Assembly (NCBI RefSeq): GCF_008704205.1
Contig: NZ_VXLC01000001.1
Location: forward strand, 434,001-498,000
Direction: 5' to 3'
Source: Nocardia colli
Lineage (GTDB): Bacteria > Actinomycetota > Actinomycetes > Mycobacteriales > Mycobacteriaceae
Length of the DNA stretch: 64,000 nt
Part shown: in pieces, positions 15,789-26,435 of the stretch
How positions within the stretch are numbered: the first letter of the stretch is position 1
Layout: each line of letters starts with the position of its first letter
Program-made: the position numbers and the translations under genes
The notes under the pieces: model-generated
What the model saw: only the letters and a program-made list of their open reading frames with translations
Database searches by the model: none
Told to the model about the DNA's origin: nothing

Positions 15789-17300
15789 ATGACCACTGCA
15801 ACGGCTGGTTCGTCGGGTTTCGCGGAACCGGTGCTCGCCGAGCCCGAACCGGCGCTACCCAGGATCGCCTGGGGTCCGGTGCTGACGGTGGCGGGCGTGG
15901 TCGGGCTGGCCTTGCTGATCGCCAGCCGGAACTACGGATACTTCTTCGACGAGGCGTATTTCGTGGTCGCGGGCCGAGATCACCTGGCGTGGGGATATTT
16001 CGACCAACCTGCCCTGGTGCCCGCACTGGCCTCGGCGATGAGTCACCTCGCGCCGGACTCGCTGATCATGCTGCGGCTGCCCGCCACCCTCGCCGCGGTC
16101 GCCGGGACGGTGCTCACCGCATTGATCGCGCGGGAGCTGGGCGGTGCTCGCGGCGCGCAGGTGCTGGCGGCGATCGGGTACGCGCTGTCCTCGGCGGTGG
16201 TCCTGTGTCATTGGCTCGCAACATATTCGCTGGATCCGATGTTCTGGACCGCGATCGTCTGGCTCGTCGTCCGGTGGGCCCGGTTGAACGCGGCGGAACG
16301 GCCCGACGATCGGTTGTTGCTCTACGCGGGTCTGGTGACGGTGTTCTCATTGCAGACGAAGTTCCTGGTGCCCGCGCTGTGGGTGGCACTCGTGCTGTGC
16401 GCGTTGGTGTTCGGGCCGCGGCGATTGCCCGGTCGGCCCGCGCTGTGGCTGGGCGGGGCCGTCGCCGCAGTGGCGACGATTCCGAATCTGGTGTGGCAGA
16501 ACCGGAATCAGTGGCCGTACACGCATATGTCCGAGGTCGTGGCGGCGGAGTTCCCGGGGGTGGGCCGGTTTCTGTGGGACAGCGCTGCCGGAGCCGGTCT
16601 GGCGATCGGGTTGCCGCTGTTGCTGATCGGCCTGCCTATGTTGTTGATCAGCAAGCGGTTTCGAACGTACCGGTTCGCCGGCGCCGCACTGGTCCTGGTT
16701 TTCCTTGCGTACCTGGTGAGTTCGGGTCGCTCCTACTACGCGTGCGGTCTGTACGCGCTGCCGATCGCCGCGGGCGCGGTGGTCGTGGCGGCGCTGGCCA
16801 GGCACGTCGTCATCCGTGTCCTGGTCGCGGTCGCGCTGGTGATCGGCATCGCGATGGGGGCGGCGGCGGTTCCGGTGTATCCGCGCTCCTGGGCGGAACG
16901 CATCCCGGACACCACCCTGATGCTGACCGCGAAGGCATTCGCCCAGTCCGACACCATGATCGGCGATCTCTCGGACACCGTCGCCGCGGCCTACCACGAA
17001 CTCCCCGCCGAGATTCGACCGCACACGGCCATCGTCGCCGAGAGCTATCCGTTCGCCGCCGCCGTCGACCTGCACCGCGATTCGACCGGCCTGCCCCGCG
17101 CCTACAGCGCGCACCGGGCTTACTACTACTTCGGCGCTCCACCCGAATCCGCCACGTCGATCCTGTATATCGGCACCCCGACTCCGCTCCTGACCGCCGC
17201 CTTCACCAGCTCACAGCCGGTAATCCCCGACCTGGCAACACTTCTGGTCGACCGAACCGTCCCCTGGGACACCCTCTGGCCCCAGCTGCGCGCCCAATAG
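15789..17300 (+). CDS. GT39/ArnT-like membrane glycosyltransferase
   Basis: The 503-residue product has about ten transmembrane helices. Its first extracytoplasmic loop, SRNYGYFFDEAYFVVAGRDHLAWGYFDQPALVPALA (near residues 46-81), carries the DE and D residues typical of PMT/ArnT-family enzymes that use polyprenyl-phosphate sugars. A soluble C-terminal domain follows from about residue 375. It probably transfers a sugar to an envelope lipid or protein; acceptor and donor are unknown. ATG at 15789 is preferred because GGAGG lies 6 bases upstream; an in-frame GTG at 15783 is too close to that site. It is convergent with the LuxR regulator, 9 bases apart. Confidence 0.87.
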   Translation: MTTATAGSSGFAEPVLAEPEPALPRIAWGPVLTVAGVVGLALLIASRNYGYFFDEAYFVVAGRDHLAWGYFDQPALVPALASAMSHLAPDSLIMLRLPATLAAVAGTVLTALIARELGGARGAQVLAAIGYALSSAVVLCHWLATYSLDPMFWTAIVWLVVRWARLNAAERPDDRLLLYAGLVTVFSLQTKFLVPALWVALVLCALVFGPRRLPGRPALWLGGAVAAVATIPNLVWQNRNQWPYTHMSEVVAAEFPGVGRFLWDSAAGAGLAIGLPLLLIGLPMLLISKRFRTYRFAGAALVLVFLAYLVSSGRSYYACGLYALPIAAGAVVVAALARHVVIRVLVAVALVIGIAMGAAAVPVYPRSWAERIPDTTLMLTAKAFAQSDTMIGDLSDTVAAAYHELPAEIRPHTAIVAESYPFAAAVDLHRDSTGLPRAYSAHRAYYYFGAPPESATSILYIGTPTPLLTAAFTSSQPVIPDLATLLVDRTVPWDTLWPQLRAQ

Positions 17301-17309
17301 CCGCACGAT

Positions 17310-19910
17310 TCAGCTGGAGGACTCGCCGCGCATCAGCGCGCCGAGGGACTCGCGATCGGTGACGTCCATCTTGATGCAGGCCCGGTAGAGGTGGCCTTCC
17401 ACGGTACGAACCGAGACCGTGAGCCGGTCCGCGATCTGCCGATTGGACAGCCCTGCCGCAACGAGATTGGCGATCTCGCGCTCCCGGGCGGTCAGCGGCA
17501 ACGGCTGGGCGGCTTGCCGCAGCGCGGGCGTGCTGGCACCGCCGCAGGCCGCGGCCAGGCGATTAGCCGAGGCGGCGGACTCCAGCAGCCGGCGGCGATC
17601 ACCCGCGCGCTCGTGCGCGGACGCCGCCTGAGCGGCCGCGTCGGCCGCGGACAACAAAGCCCCGATCCGCTCGAATTCGACTGCGGCGGCGTCGAGTCCG
17701 GGCCCGTCGTGCGCGGCCAGCGCGACCGCGTGCTTGGCCTGCGCCTGCACCAGCTTGCCGTCCACCCTGGCCGCGAGATCGGCGAGCCTGCCTGCCGCGG
17801 ACTGATCACCGAAACGAGCGGCGGCGTGCAGCGCCATCGCTTCGATCGCGTGCTGGTTCGACCGGGCAGCCGCATCGGCCGCACTCATCGCCAGCCGGAT
17901 GGCCGGGGTGACGGTGCCCTCCGCGGCGGCATGCCAGGCCCGCGCGATCTCGAGCTGCGGCTCATAGACCGCGCTGTGCCGGCCGCCGCGCGCGGTCGCC
18001 TCCGCGATGGCCTCGGCCGCCTCGGTGGACCGGCCGAGCGCCGAATACGCCTCGGCCAACCGGATTCTCGCGGGGAACATCCACGCGGCCGCCCCCTCGG
18101 CGGCGAGCGCGGCCAACGCCTGCTCCAGATTCTCGATGGCGTCCAGGAAGTGCCCCTGCGCCACATCGACGGTGCCCTGCAAGATCTTCGACATGCCCCA
18201 CGCCAGGTACTGACCGGGCGCCGAGTAGCCGAAATAGTCTGTGGCACAACGCCGGGCGGCCTCGAGGTCGCCGGTCAGGAACAGCGCGAGCACCTCGGCA
18301 TGCGTCGACATGAACCGGTTGAGCCCGTCGATCTCGCTCTCCACCTCGTGCCCGCGCGCCGCGTACTCCAGCGCGGCCGTGCCCTTGCCCATCAGGGTCA
18401 GCGCGAGCCCGCCGCCGAAGGAGGCCCACCAGATCGCCCAGGCCGGTGCGCCTTTCAGCGCCATCACCTTTTCCGCCTCGGTGATCGCGATGTCGATCTG
18501 GTTCTCGTTGACCGCGCAGGCGGAGGCGAGCCCGTCGAGAATGGCCGCGATCTTCGGGTGCTCGACCTTGCTGCGGACCAGTTTCAGCACCTGGTCGGCC
18601 TGGTCGGCATCGCCCATGGCCCACAGCAGATTCGCCACCCTGGTGCTGCCCCAGCGGGCCAGCTGCACCTCGTTGAGCTGATCCGGGTCGAAGCTGGCCA
18701 GCGTGCGTTCGGCCTCGATGCGATGGCCCTGCCACAGCAGCGCCCGGGCGAGCAGATCGGCCGATTCCACCCCGCCGCGGCGTTCCACCGCCGCCCGCGC
18801 GAAGCGTTCGCCCAGCGGCAGATTCGCCAGACCGATGGCATCTTCGGCGGCCGCCTCGAACAGCTCGAGATCGGCGGATTTGTCACTGTCCAAAGCCAAT
18901 TCGGCCAACCGGATCCGGTCGGCGGCGGAATTGATCGGCCGCTCCTTGAGCGAGGAGTACAGCCGGCCGCGTAATCGGCGGGCCGACGCGATCCCCAGCC
19001 TGCGCCGGATCACCTCGCCGAACAGCGGATGGTTGTAGCGCACGGACAGCTGATGCCCGTTCTCGACAACCCGGATGACGCCACGGGTTTCGGCGGATTC
19101 CACCGCCTCCTCGCCGGCCAGTTCGGCCAGCACGTCGAGGTCGATCGGTTCACAGAAGGTGAGCAGTTCCAGCACGTGCAGCACGTCGTCGGGTAGCTGC
19201 TCGACCCGATCTTCCAGCAGCGCAGCCAGTTCCGAGGTCACCGCGGCGCGCCCGCGCAGCTGCCAGACGCCGTTCACCTGGCGCAGCGAGCCCGCCTCCA
19301 GCGCGCCCTCCACCAAATGTCTCAGGAACAGGGCGTTTCCGCCGGAGGACTCCCACATCAGGTTCGCGGTGAACCCCTCGAGCTGCCCGCCGAGCATCGA
19401 CTCGACCAGGTCGACGCTCTGCCGCTGGGTGAACGGATTCAGGTCGATGCGCAGCAGGTGGCCGTCTTTCCACAGCGAGGTCACCGCGTCGGGCACCGGC
19501 ACCCCGCTGCGCACGGTGGCCACGATGTGCGCCGCCTTGTCGATGGCCAGCTGCAAGAGCAGCGTCGCGGACAGCTGATCGAGCAGATGCGCGTCGTCCA
19601 CCCCGATGATGGTGTGCCCGTCCGCGAGCAGCGCCTCCCTGGCCGCGGACATGAACGTCACCGGATCGTGCGCCGTATAGACGCCGACCATGTGGGCGAA
19701 CACCCCCAGCGGAATACTGCGCGCCGATTCGGTGCCCGCCACCCAGCGAATGTTGCCGCCGACCGCGGCCGTCGCCTGCCTGGCCAGCGTTGTCTTGCCG
19801 ACACCGGCGTCACCGGTGAGGACCGCGCCGACGTGTTCCCTGCCGGTGAGGGCCGCGCGGATCGCCTCGAACTCGGTCACGCGCTCGACCATCGGCCAGT
19901 TCCGAGCCAT
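17310..19910 (-). CDS. Large ATP-binding LuxR-family (LAL) regulator
   Basis: The 866-residue product has an N-terminal AAA/NTPase module with Walker A GDAGVGKTT (residues 33-41) and Walker B TIIGVDDAHLLD near 100. A long helical region rich in Ala, probably TPR-like (about residues 330-790), follows. The C-terminal LuxR helix-turn-helix reads LTAREREIANLVAAGLSNRQIADRLTVSVRTVEGHLYRACIKM, near residues 803-845. This is the MalT/LAL plan, in which a ligand and ATP drive oligomerisation and promoter activation. The target is unknown; the convergent GT39 and divergent purA are not obvious partners. Confidence 0.92.
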   Translation of the reverse strand: MARNWPMVERVTEFEAIRAALTGREHVGAVLTGDAGVGKTTLARQATAAVGGNIRWVAGTESARSIPLGVFAHMVGVYTAHDPVTFMSAAREALLADGHTIIGVDDAHLLDQLSATLLLQLAIDKAAHIVATVRSGVPVPDAVTSLWKDGHLLRIDLNPFTQRQSVDLVESMLGGQLEGFTANLMWESSGGNALFLRHLVEGALEAGSLRQVNGVWQLRGRAAVTSELAALLEDRVEQLPDDVLHVLELLTFCEPIDLDVLAELAGEEAVESAETRGVIRVVENGHQLSVRYNHPLFGEVIRRRLGIASARRLRGRLYSSLKERPINSAADRIRLAELALDSDKSADLELFEAAAEDAIGLANLPLGERFARAAVERRGGVESADLLARALLWQGHRIEAERTLASFDPDQLNEVQLARWGSTRVANLLWAMGDADQADQVLKLVRSKVEHPKIAAILDGLASACAVNENQIDIAITEAEKVMALKGAPAWAIWWASFGGGLALTLMGKGTAALEYAARGHEVESEIDGLNRFMSTHAEVLALFLTGDLEAARRCATDYFGYSAPGQYLAWGMSKILQGTVDVAQGHFLDAIENLEQALAALAAEGAAAWMFPARIRLAEAYSALGRSTEAAEAIAEATARGGRHSAVYEPQLEIARAWHAAAEGTVTPAIRLAMSAADAAARSNQHAIEAMALHAAARFGDQSAAGRLADLAARVDGKLVQAQAKHAVALAAHDGPGLDAAAVEFERIGALLSAADAAAQAASAHERAGDRRRLLESAASANRLAAACGGASTPALRQAAQPLPLTAREREIANLVAAGLSNRQIADRLTVSVRTVEGHLYRACIKMDVTDRESLGALMRGESSS

Positions 19911-20000
19911 GGCTCTTACTCTAGTTGTAACCGATCATGGAACCCAGTCATCGAACGACGCACGGCCACAATCATTCAGCGGGGCTATAACTTTCCGGTC

Positions 20001-21380
<1,380 letters not shown>

Positions 21381-21588
21381 CTACTGCCGTGTCGAGGCGG
21401 TGGCCGGGAGCACAGTCTAGTAGACGCGTCGCCGGCGGCGTCGGACCGCATCTCTGCGTAGGCTCGACACCCTGTGGCCGAGGCCGTGCAGGGCTATGGT
21501 TGCAGCCGTCGAGACCGGGCAGGGTTCGGCGGAACTGGCGAAGGGCCCGACGGAGTGTCGGCTCGAACCGAGGAGGGTGTACGGCAGT

Positions 21589-22248
21589 TTGAGTACCCAC
21601 GTTCTCCGTTGCGACGGCGCACCGGTACCTATCGCCCTCGCGGCGCTGCCGACCAGTTCGACGGCCGCCATCCCCGATACCACCGAGATCGACGAATTGC
21701 TTCCCGTGCTGGCCGCCGACAGCCTGCCGCGGCTCATCGTGCTCGGCGACGACGCGGCGCTCGCCACCGTGCTGACCCACCTGATGCGCACCGAACGGCT
21801 GCACGTGGAGATCGGCTACGTGCCGGTCGAGAAGACCTATGGTTCCCGCGCCTATCAGACGGGCACCGGCAATGCCGCGGCCAAGCGGGCCATCGATGGC
21901 AAGGCCACCCCGGTGCCGCTGATCCGGGACGACACCGGCCAGGTACTGGTCGGCCGGGCCAGGATCACCGGGGTCGGCGACGAGAAGCTGGAGGGTGAGG
22001 CCTACGTGGACGACGTGCAACTGTTCTCCGGCAAGGTCACCGCGATGCTGATCTCGCCGACGCTGCACCAGCCCGGCGTGCGCGCCGCCGCGCCGAAGGG
22101 CATGCGCAAGCGCCGCTGGGTCGAGGGGCGGGCCGCTCAGCTCGGCACCCCCGGCGCGGTGGTGACCAGGGACGGCATCCGCACCGAGCGGACGGTGCCC
22201 CGGTCGAGTTTCTACCGGCACCACGAGCCCTGGCTGCTGGTCCGATGA
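21589..22248 (+). CDS. Conserved actinobacterial protein (Rv0358-like)
   Basis: The product of about 219 residues is conserved beside purA in mycobacteria (Rv0358 by memory). It has PRLIVLGDDAALATVLTHLMRTERLHVEIGYVPVEKTYGSRAYQTGTGNAA near residues 47-95, which loosely recalls the glycine-rich strand-loop of DAG kinase/NAD kinase-like folds, but this is not certain. Start is uncertain: TTG at 21589 with AGGAGG about 12 bases upstream gives the family length, and a GTG at 21577 is an alternative. The stop overlaps the ATG of the M50 protease gene (ATGA), so the two are translationally coupled and probably act together. Confidence 0.75.
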   Translation: MSTHVLRCDGAPVPIALAALPTSSTAAIPDTTEIDELLPVLAADSLPRLIVLGDDAALATVLTHLMRTERLHVEIGYVPVEKTYGSRAYQTGTGNAAAKRAIDGKATPVPLIRDDTGQVLVGRARITGVGDEKLEGEAYVDDVQLFSGKVTAMLISPTLHQPGVRAAAPKGMRKRRWVEGRAAQLGTPGAVVTRDGIRTERTVPRSSFYRHHEPWLLVR

Positions 22249-23027
22249 CCGACCGCTTCTCCGCCGAACGCCGCTCCCGCGCGATCCGGCCGAGCCCGAT
22301 CTTCCTGCTGGTGGTCGTCATCACCGTGGCCGGCGGCGTGCTCGCCTGGGACGCCGAGGTGGACTCCACCCGGGCCAAGGTCGGCGTGTTCGTGCTCGTG
22401 GTGTTCGGCTGGATCATCACGCTGTGCCTGCACGAGTTCGCGCACGCGTTCACGGCCTGGCGGGCCGGTGATCGTGAGGTGGAATTGCGTGGGTACCTCA
22501 CGCTGAATCCGTTGAAGTACAGCCATCCGCTGCTGTCCATCGTGCTGCCGATGGTGTTCATCGCGCTGGGCGGCATCGGGTTGCCCGGCGGCGCGGTTTA
22601 CGTTCATACGCACAACTTTTCGCCGCGCACGCAGCGGATCATCAGCGGCGCGGGCCCGGCGGTGAACGCGCTGTGCGCGGTGCTGCTGCTGGTGATCGTG
22701 CGGGTATTCGGCAGTGCGAGTTCGCATCCCGCGCTGTGGTTCGGGCTCAGCTTCCTGGGGTTCTTGCAGATCACCGCGGCGCTGCTGAACCTGATTCCGC
22801 TGCCGGGACTCGACGGATACGGAATTCTCGAGCCGTCGCTGAGCTATCAGACGCGCCGCGCGCTCGATCAGTTCAAGCCGTTCGGCATGTTGATCCTGTT
22901 CGCGCTGCTGTTCACCCCGGCGATCAACCAGGTCTTCTTCGACGCGGTGTACGCGTTGTTCGAAGTATCTGGGGTGCCGTCCAATTGGTCACGTTACGGC
23001 AGTTTCCTGACCCGGTTCTGGACGTAG
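22245..23027 (+). CDS. Site-2-type (M50) membrane metalloprotease
   Basis: The 260-residue product has several transmembrane helices, the zinc motif HEFAH near residues 64-68 (CLHEFAHAFTAWRAGD) and the third-ligand motif LNLIPLPGLDGYG near residues 183-195. This is the compact Rip3-unrelated M50B type. Such enzymes cut proteins within the membrane, for example anti-sigma factors. No substrate is adjacent. It overlaps the upstream conserved gene by four bases, so a joint function is likely. A weak 7-bp hairpin (23043-23061) follows the stop. Confidence 0.9.
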   Translation: MTDRFSAERRSRAIRPSPIFLLVVVITVAGGVLAWDAEVDSTRAKVGVFVLVVFGWIITLCLHEFAHAFTAWRAGDREVELRGYLTLNPLKYSHPLLSIVLPMVFIALGGIGLPGGAVYVHTHNFSPRTQRIISGAGPAVNALCAVLLLVIVRVFGSASSHPALWFGLSFLGFLQITAALLNLIPLPGLDGYGILEPSLSYQTRRALDQFKPFGMLILFALLFTPAINQVFFDAVYALFEVSGVPSNWSRYGSFLTRFWT

Positions 23028-23149
23028 CGCGCGGCTCCGTCGATCGAGTCGGTAACTCGATGATCGTTTCGGGCGGAATGGGGTATTCAGCCGTACGAGA
23101 TCGGTAGTGACCACGATCGTCGTATAGCAGACGTTGGAGCAGGATTTCT

Positions 23150-24013
23150 ATGACCAACACCGCACCGTCGACAGTTCTGTCCGTCGTGATTCCCGCACTG
23201 AACGAAGCGAAATGCATTGTGCGTACCCTGGACCGCCTCGTCGTCCAGGACGCGATCGACGAGATCATCGTCGTGGACAACGGCAGCGCGGACGGGACCC
23301 GGCAGGTCGTCCAGGACTACGCGCTCGACCACCCGGAAGTCACCCTCATCGAGGAACCCGAACCCGGCATCCCCGCGGCGCGCAACGCCGGATTCGACCG
23401 GGCGCGTGGCGATTTCCTCGCCCGCACCGACGCGGACACCCTGGTCGGGCCGGACTGGGGCGCGGTCATCCGGCACACCCTGACCGAGCAGCCGGACACC
23501 GCGGCCGTCACCGGCATCACCACCTATCACGACTCGCCGATCGGCTTCTTCCTGAAATTCGGCCTGTACCTGCAGGATCGGCGCGGCAAGCTGGGCGGAC
23601 CGGTCGGCAACATGCACGGACCCAACATGGCCATCCGCCGCTCCGCCTGGTGCGCGGTGCGGGAGGAGACCACCACCCGCTCGGATGTCGCCGAGGATCT
23701 GGATCTGGCGTTGTGCCTGACCAAGCGCGGGTTGCGGATCGACCAGCTGAAGAACATGCGCGCCGAGACCTCGTCCCGGCGCCGCCGGACCGGTCCGCGC
23801 GATTGGTGGCACTTCCAGCTGACCGGCCTGCGCACCATCACCGATCAGGGCTATCAGGTGCAGCCGTTCCATCGCGCGGTCATCGTCGGCGCCTGGCTGA
23901 CCCACACCGTGCAGTGGCCGATCTACCGATTCTGGGACTTCGACCGCCGCCGCTTCACGCTGCGGCCGGCGCCCGCCCGGGTCTCCGCGGTCGGAGATAT
24001 CGCCGCCACCTGA
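23150..24013 (+). CDS. Family 2 glycosyltransferase, copy A
   Basis: The 287-residue product has a GT-A fold start, VLSVVIPALNEAKCIVRTLDRL (near residues 9-30), EIIVVDNGSADGT (38-50) and the DxD-type TDADTLV near 94-100. It also has an acceptor-region ED in DVAEDLDLALCLTKRG near 183-198. The C-terminal part (RRRRTGPRDWWHFQLTGLRT ... WPIYRFWDFDRRRFTLRP) may contact the membrane. It probably transfers a sugar to a cell-envelope acceptor. The next gene is a close paralogue with the same length and layout. Confidence 0.88.
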   Translation: MTNTAPSTVLSVVIPALNEAKCIVRTLDRLVVQDAIDEIIVVDNGSADGTRQVVQDYALDHPEVTLIEEPEPGIPAARNAGFDRARGDFLARTDADTLVGPDWGAVIRHTLTEQPDTAAVTGITTYHDSPIGFFLKFGLYLQDRRGKLGGPVGNMHGPNMAIRRSAWCAVREETTTRSDVAEDLDLALCLTKRGLRIDQLKNMRAETSSRRRRTGPRDWWHFQLTGLRTITDQGYQVQPFHRAVIVGAWLTHTVQWPIYRFWDFDRRRFTLRPAPARVSAVGDIAAT

Positions 24014-24023
24014 CAGTTGGTGC

Positions 24024-24140
24024 CCCCAAGCATTGGGGATTCTGTCTGTGTACCAAGACAACTAGGGTCGAAGCATCGATCGGTACGGGCCGGGCCCGCG
24101 CGTGCCGAGCACCGATTCCTGGACTCAGGGCTGAGTCCAG
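24024..24140 (+). promoter_or_regulatory. Two hairpins between the paired glycosyltransferases
   Basis: CCCCAA-GCA-TTGGGG (24024-24038) sits just after copy A and may be its terminator. A perfect 9-bp stem CTGGACTCA-GGGC-TGAGTCCAG (24119-24140) lies about 100 bases before copy B and could be a second terminator or a leader structure. The 226-bp spacer has no gene I can support. Confidence 0.5.
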
Positions 24141-24239
24141 ACATCCCTCTTGTCAGCCGCGCGTCTGTTCAGGGCAGGAAACAGACCCTCCCGGCGGTAC
24201 ACAGTCATGCCCGAACCCAGATTTGGAGCGGCACCACTC

Positions 24240-25106
24240 ATGCACACCCCCGATGGGGCGACGGTGTTATCGATCGTCATCCCCGTGTTGAACGAGGCTG
24301 CCTGCATCACGCAGACCCTCGACCGGCTCGTCGCGCAGGACTCGATCGACGAGGTGATCGTGGTCGACAACGGCAGCGACGACGGCACCCGCGAAATCGT
24401 CAGCGATTACGCCCTCGACCACCCGAAAGTAGAACTCGTCGACGAACCGCAGCGCGGCGTCGCCCGGGCCCGCAACACCGGATTCGACAAGGCGCGTGGC
24501 GATTTCATCGGCCGCACCGACGCCGACTGCCTGGTCGCCGCCGACTGGGGCGCGACCATCCGGCAGCATCTGACCGAGCAACCCGATGTCGCCGCGGTCA
24601 CCGGCATCACCACCTACTACGACTCACCGGTCGGCTTCCTGCTGAAATTCGGCTACTACCTGCAGGATCGGCGCGGCAAGCTCGGCGGCCGGGTCGGCAA
24701 CATGCACGGACCGAACATGGCCATCCGCCGCACCGCCTGGCTGGACGTGCGCGACGATACGGTCACCCGGCCGGACGTGATCGACGACCTCGATCTGGCG
24801 CTGTGCCTGACCAAGCGCGGCCTGCCGATCGATCAGCTCATCGATATGCGGGTGCAGACCTCGGCCCGGCGCCGCCGGACCAGTCCGCGGCGCTGGTGGC
24901 AGTTCCAGCTGAGCGGCCTGCGCACCATCACCAACCAGGGTTATCTGGTGCTGCCATTCCATCGGGTGGTGATCGTCGGCGCTTGGCTGGCACACACCGT
25001 GCAGTGGCCGATCTACCGATTCTGGGACTTCGACCGGCGGCGATTCACGCTGCGCCCGGGCCAGGCCAGGATGTTCCCGCTGAGCAAGGAAGAAACCGGC
25101 GACTGA
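24240..25106 (+). CDS. Family 2 glycosyltransferase, copy B
   Basis: The 288-residue paralogue of copy A aligns along its whole length: VLSIVIPVLNEAACITQTLDRL, EVIVVDNGSDDGT, TDADCLV, DDLDLALCLTKRG and WPIYRFWDFDRRRFTLRP. ATG at 24240 is chosen by alignment with copy A; in-frame starts at 24150 and 24207 would add a tail absent from copy A. GGAG lies about 12 bases upstream. The pair shares a 44-bp identical DNA segment near the 3' end, so the duplication is either fairly recent or maintained by gene conversion. Substrate unknown. Confidence 0.88.
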   Translation: MHTPDGATVLSIVIPVLNEAACITQTLDRLVAQDSIDEVIVVDNGSDDGTREIVSDYALDHPKVELVDEPQRGVARARNTGFDKARGDFIGRTDADCLVAADWGATIRQHLTEQPDVAAVTGITTYYDSPVGFLLKFGYYLQDRRGKLGGRVGNMHGPNMAIRRTAWLDVRDDTVTRPDVIDDLDLALCLTKRGLPIDQLIDMRVQTSARRRRTSPRRWWQFQLSGLRTITNQGYLVLPFHRVVIVGAWLAHTVQWPIYRFWDFDRRRFTLRPGQARMFPLSKEETGD

Positions 25107-25114
25107 CGAACGTA

Positions 25115-25147
25115 GAGCCGCCCGACCGAACCCGGATCAGGCGGCTC
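25115..25147 (+). terminator. Hairpin after glycosyltransferase copy B
   Basis: GAGCCGCC (25115-25122) pairs with GGCGGCTC (25140-25147) across a 17-base loop just after the stop codon. There is no clear T run. Confidence 0.5.
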
Positions 25148-25273
25148 CACTCCCCCGCGACACCCCTCGTTCGATCGCGGTCACCTGTTCAAGTTATGGG
25201 CGCGCGGCCGCCGGAACACGAGTAGCGGACTACCCAAAGATCAACAAGATCGGCCGGGTAAGGACGTGAGTAG

Positions 25274-26428
25274 TCAGTCCTCGGGCGTGACGAACGGCTT
25301 GGGCACGGTCGGCGGCAGCAGCGCGATCGCGGAGATCCGCTTCACCCCGCAGACCTGCATCAGGTCGACCACGATCGAGCGCGTCTGGGCGAACACGACG
25401 TGCGCCGAAAGTCCCGCGCCCTCAACCAGTTCCGGTCGCGCCTCCTTGGCGACGGTGCGCAGCACCCGGGCCGCCTCGGCCTGGTCGGGCTGTTCGCCCG
25501 GATCGGCGAGCATCATCCGGCGCACCACTTCGCTCGCCTGGCCGAGCCGTTCGACCTCGTCGATCAGGCGCGGGTCGAGGATCTCGTCGTCCTGGACCAG
25601 GGTGAGCGAGCGGCGCAGCAGCACCCTGGTGTTGCGCACCGCGTTGTCCAGCGGGTCCGCGGTAGCCTTGATCCGTTCCAGCCGGGCCCGAGAGTTCCAG
25701 TACAGCGGGGAGATTCGGCTGATCTCCTTGCCGCCCTCCAGCGTGGCGCGCAGCGAATCCAGCTGCGGCTGCGTCGCGCGGACCGCCGCGAGCGCGGCCC
25801 GCAGCTTGTCCGGATCCTGTTCGAGCAGGCCGTCGCCGCACTCGGTGAGCGACTTGCTCATCACCGCAAGGATTTCCGCCGCCTGTTCGCGGGCTCGCCG
25901 CACCGGGTGCAGCGGAATCGACGCCACCACAACGACGCCCACCAGACCGCCGACCAGCGCGTCGATCATCCGGGAGAAACCACCGCCCGCCGAGGGCGGC
26001 AGCAGCGTCGCGACCAGCACGGCCGAACCGGCCGCCTGCATGGTGATGATCGATCCGCCGTCCAGGAACACCGCCGCCGCCATGGCGACCGCGACCACCA
26101 GCGCGATCTGCCACACGCCGGTGCCTGCCCTGGTGATGAACAGGTCGCCGATGCCGATGCCGACCGCGACCCCGACCACCAGCTCCACCGAACGCCGCAG
26201 CCGCGCGCCGAACGAGATGCCGATGGACACCACGGCCGCGGTGGGCGCGAAGAACGGCTGCGGGTGGCCGACCAGTTCCCGCGCGATGAACCAGGCGAGC
26301 GCCGCGCCGACCGCGCATTGCAGGATCGGTAACGCAGACAGCCGCAGACGCGCCCAGGAGGCGCGCAGCCGATCCATGCTGCTCGCCCGAGCGACTCCTA
26401 CCCGCGGCCGAATATTGAGGTCGATCAA
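25274..26428 (-). CDS. FUSC/aromatic acid exporter family membrane protein
   Basis: The 384-residue product has about six transmembrane helices in its first 180 residues (PILQCAVGAALAWFIARELVGHPQPFFAPTAAVVSIGISFGARLRRSVELVVGVAVGIGIGD). A cytoplasmic helical domain rich in Arg and Glu follows, which is the FUSC/ArAE plan of efflux-type proteins. Substrate unknown. Start is uncertain: TTG at 26428, 7 bases after the DUF3151 stop, fits an operon; ATG at 26376 is the alternative and also keeps all helices. It is cotranscribed with the DUF3151 gene. Confidence 0.82.
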   Translation of the reverse strand: MIDLNIRPRVGVARASSMDRLRASWARLRLSALPILQCAVGAALAWFIARELVGHPQPFFAPTAAVVSIGISFGARLRRSVELVVGVAVGIGIGDLFITRAGTGVWQIALVVAVAMAAAVFLDGGSIITMQAAGSAVLVATLLPPSAGGGFSRMIDALVGGLVGVVVVASIPLHPVRRAREQAAEILAVMSKSLTECGDGLLEQDPDKLRAALAAVRATQPQLDSLRATLEGGKEISRISPLYWNSRARLERIKATADPLDNAVRNTRVLLRRSLTLVQDDEILDPRLIDEVERLGQASEVVRRMMLADPGEQPDQAEAARVLRTVAKEARPELVEGAGLSAHVVFAQTRSIVVDLMQVCGVKRISAIALLPPTVPKPFVTPED

Positions 26429-26435
26429 CTACGAC

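Noticed and set aside
15535-15792. Small open frames on both strands before the GT39 gene
   Set aside because: Translations are Arg- or Pro-rich with no recognisable family; no ribosome sites.
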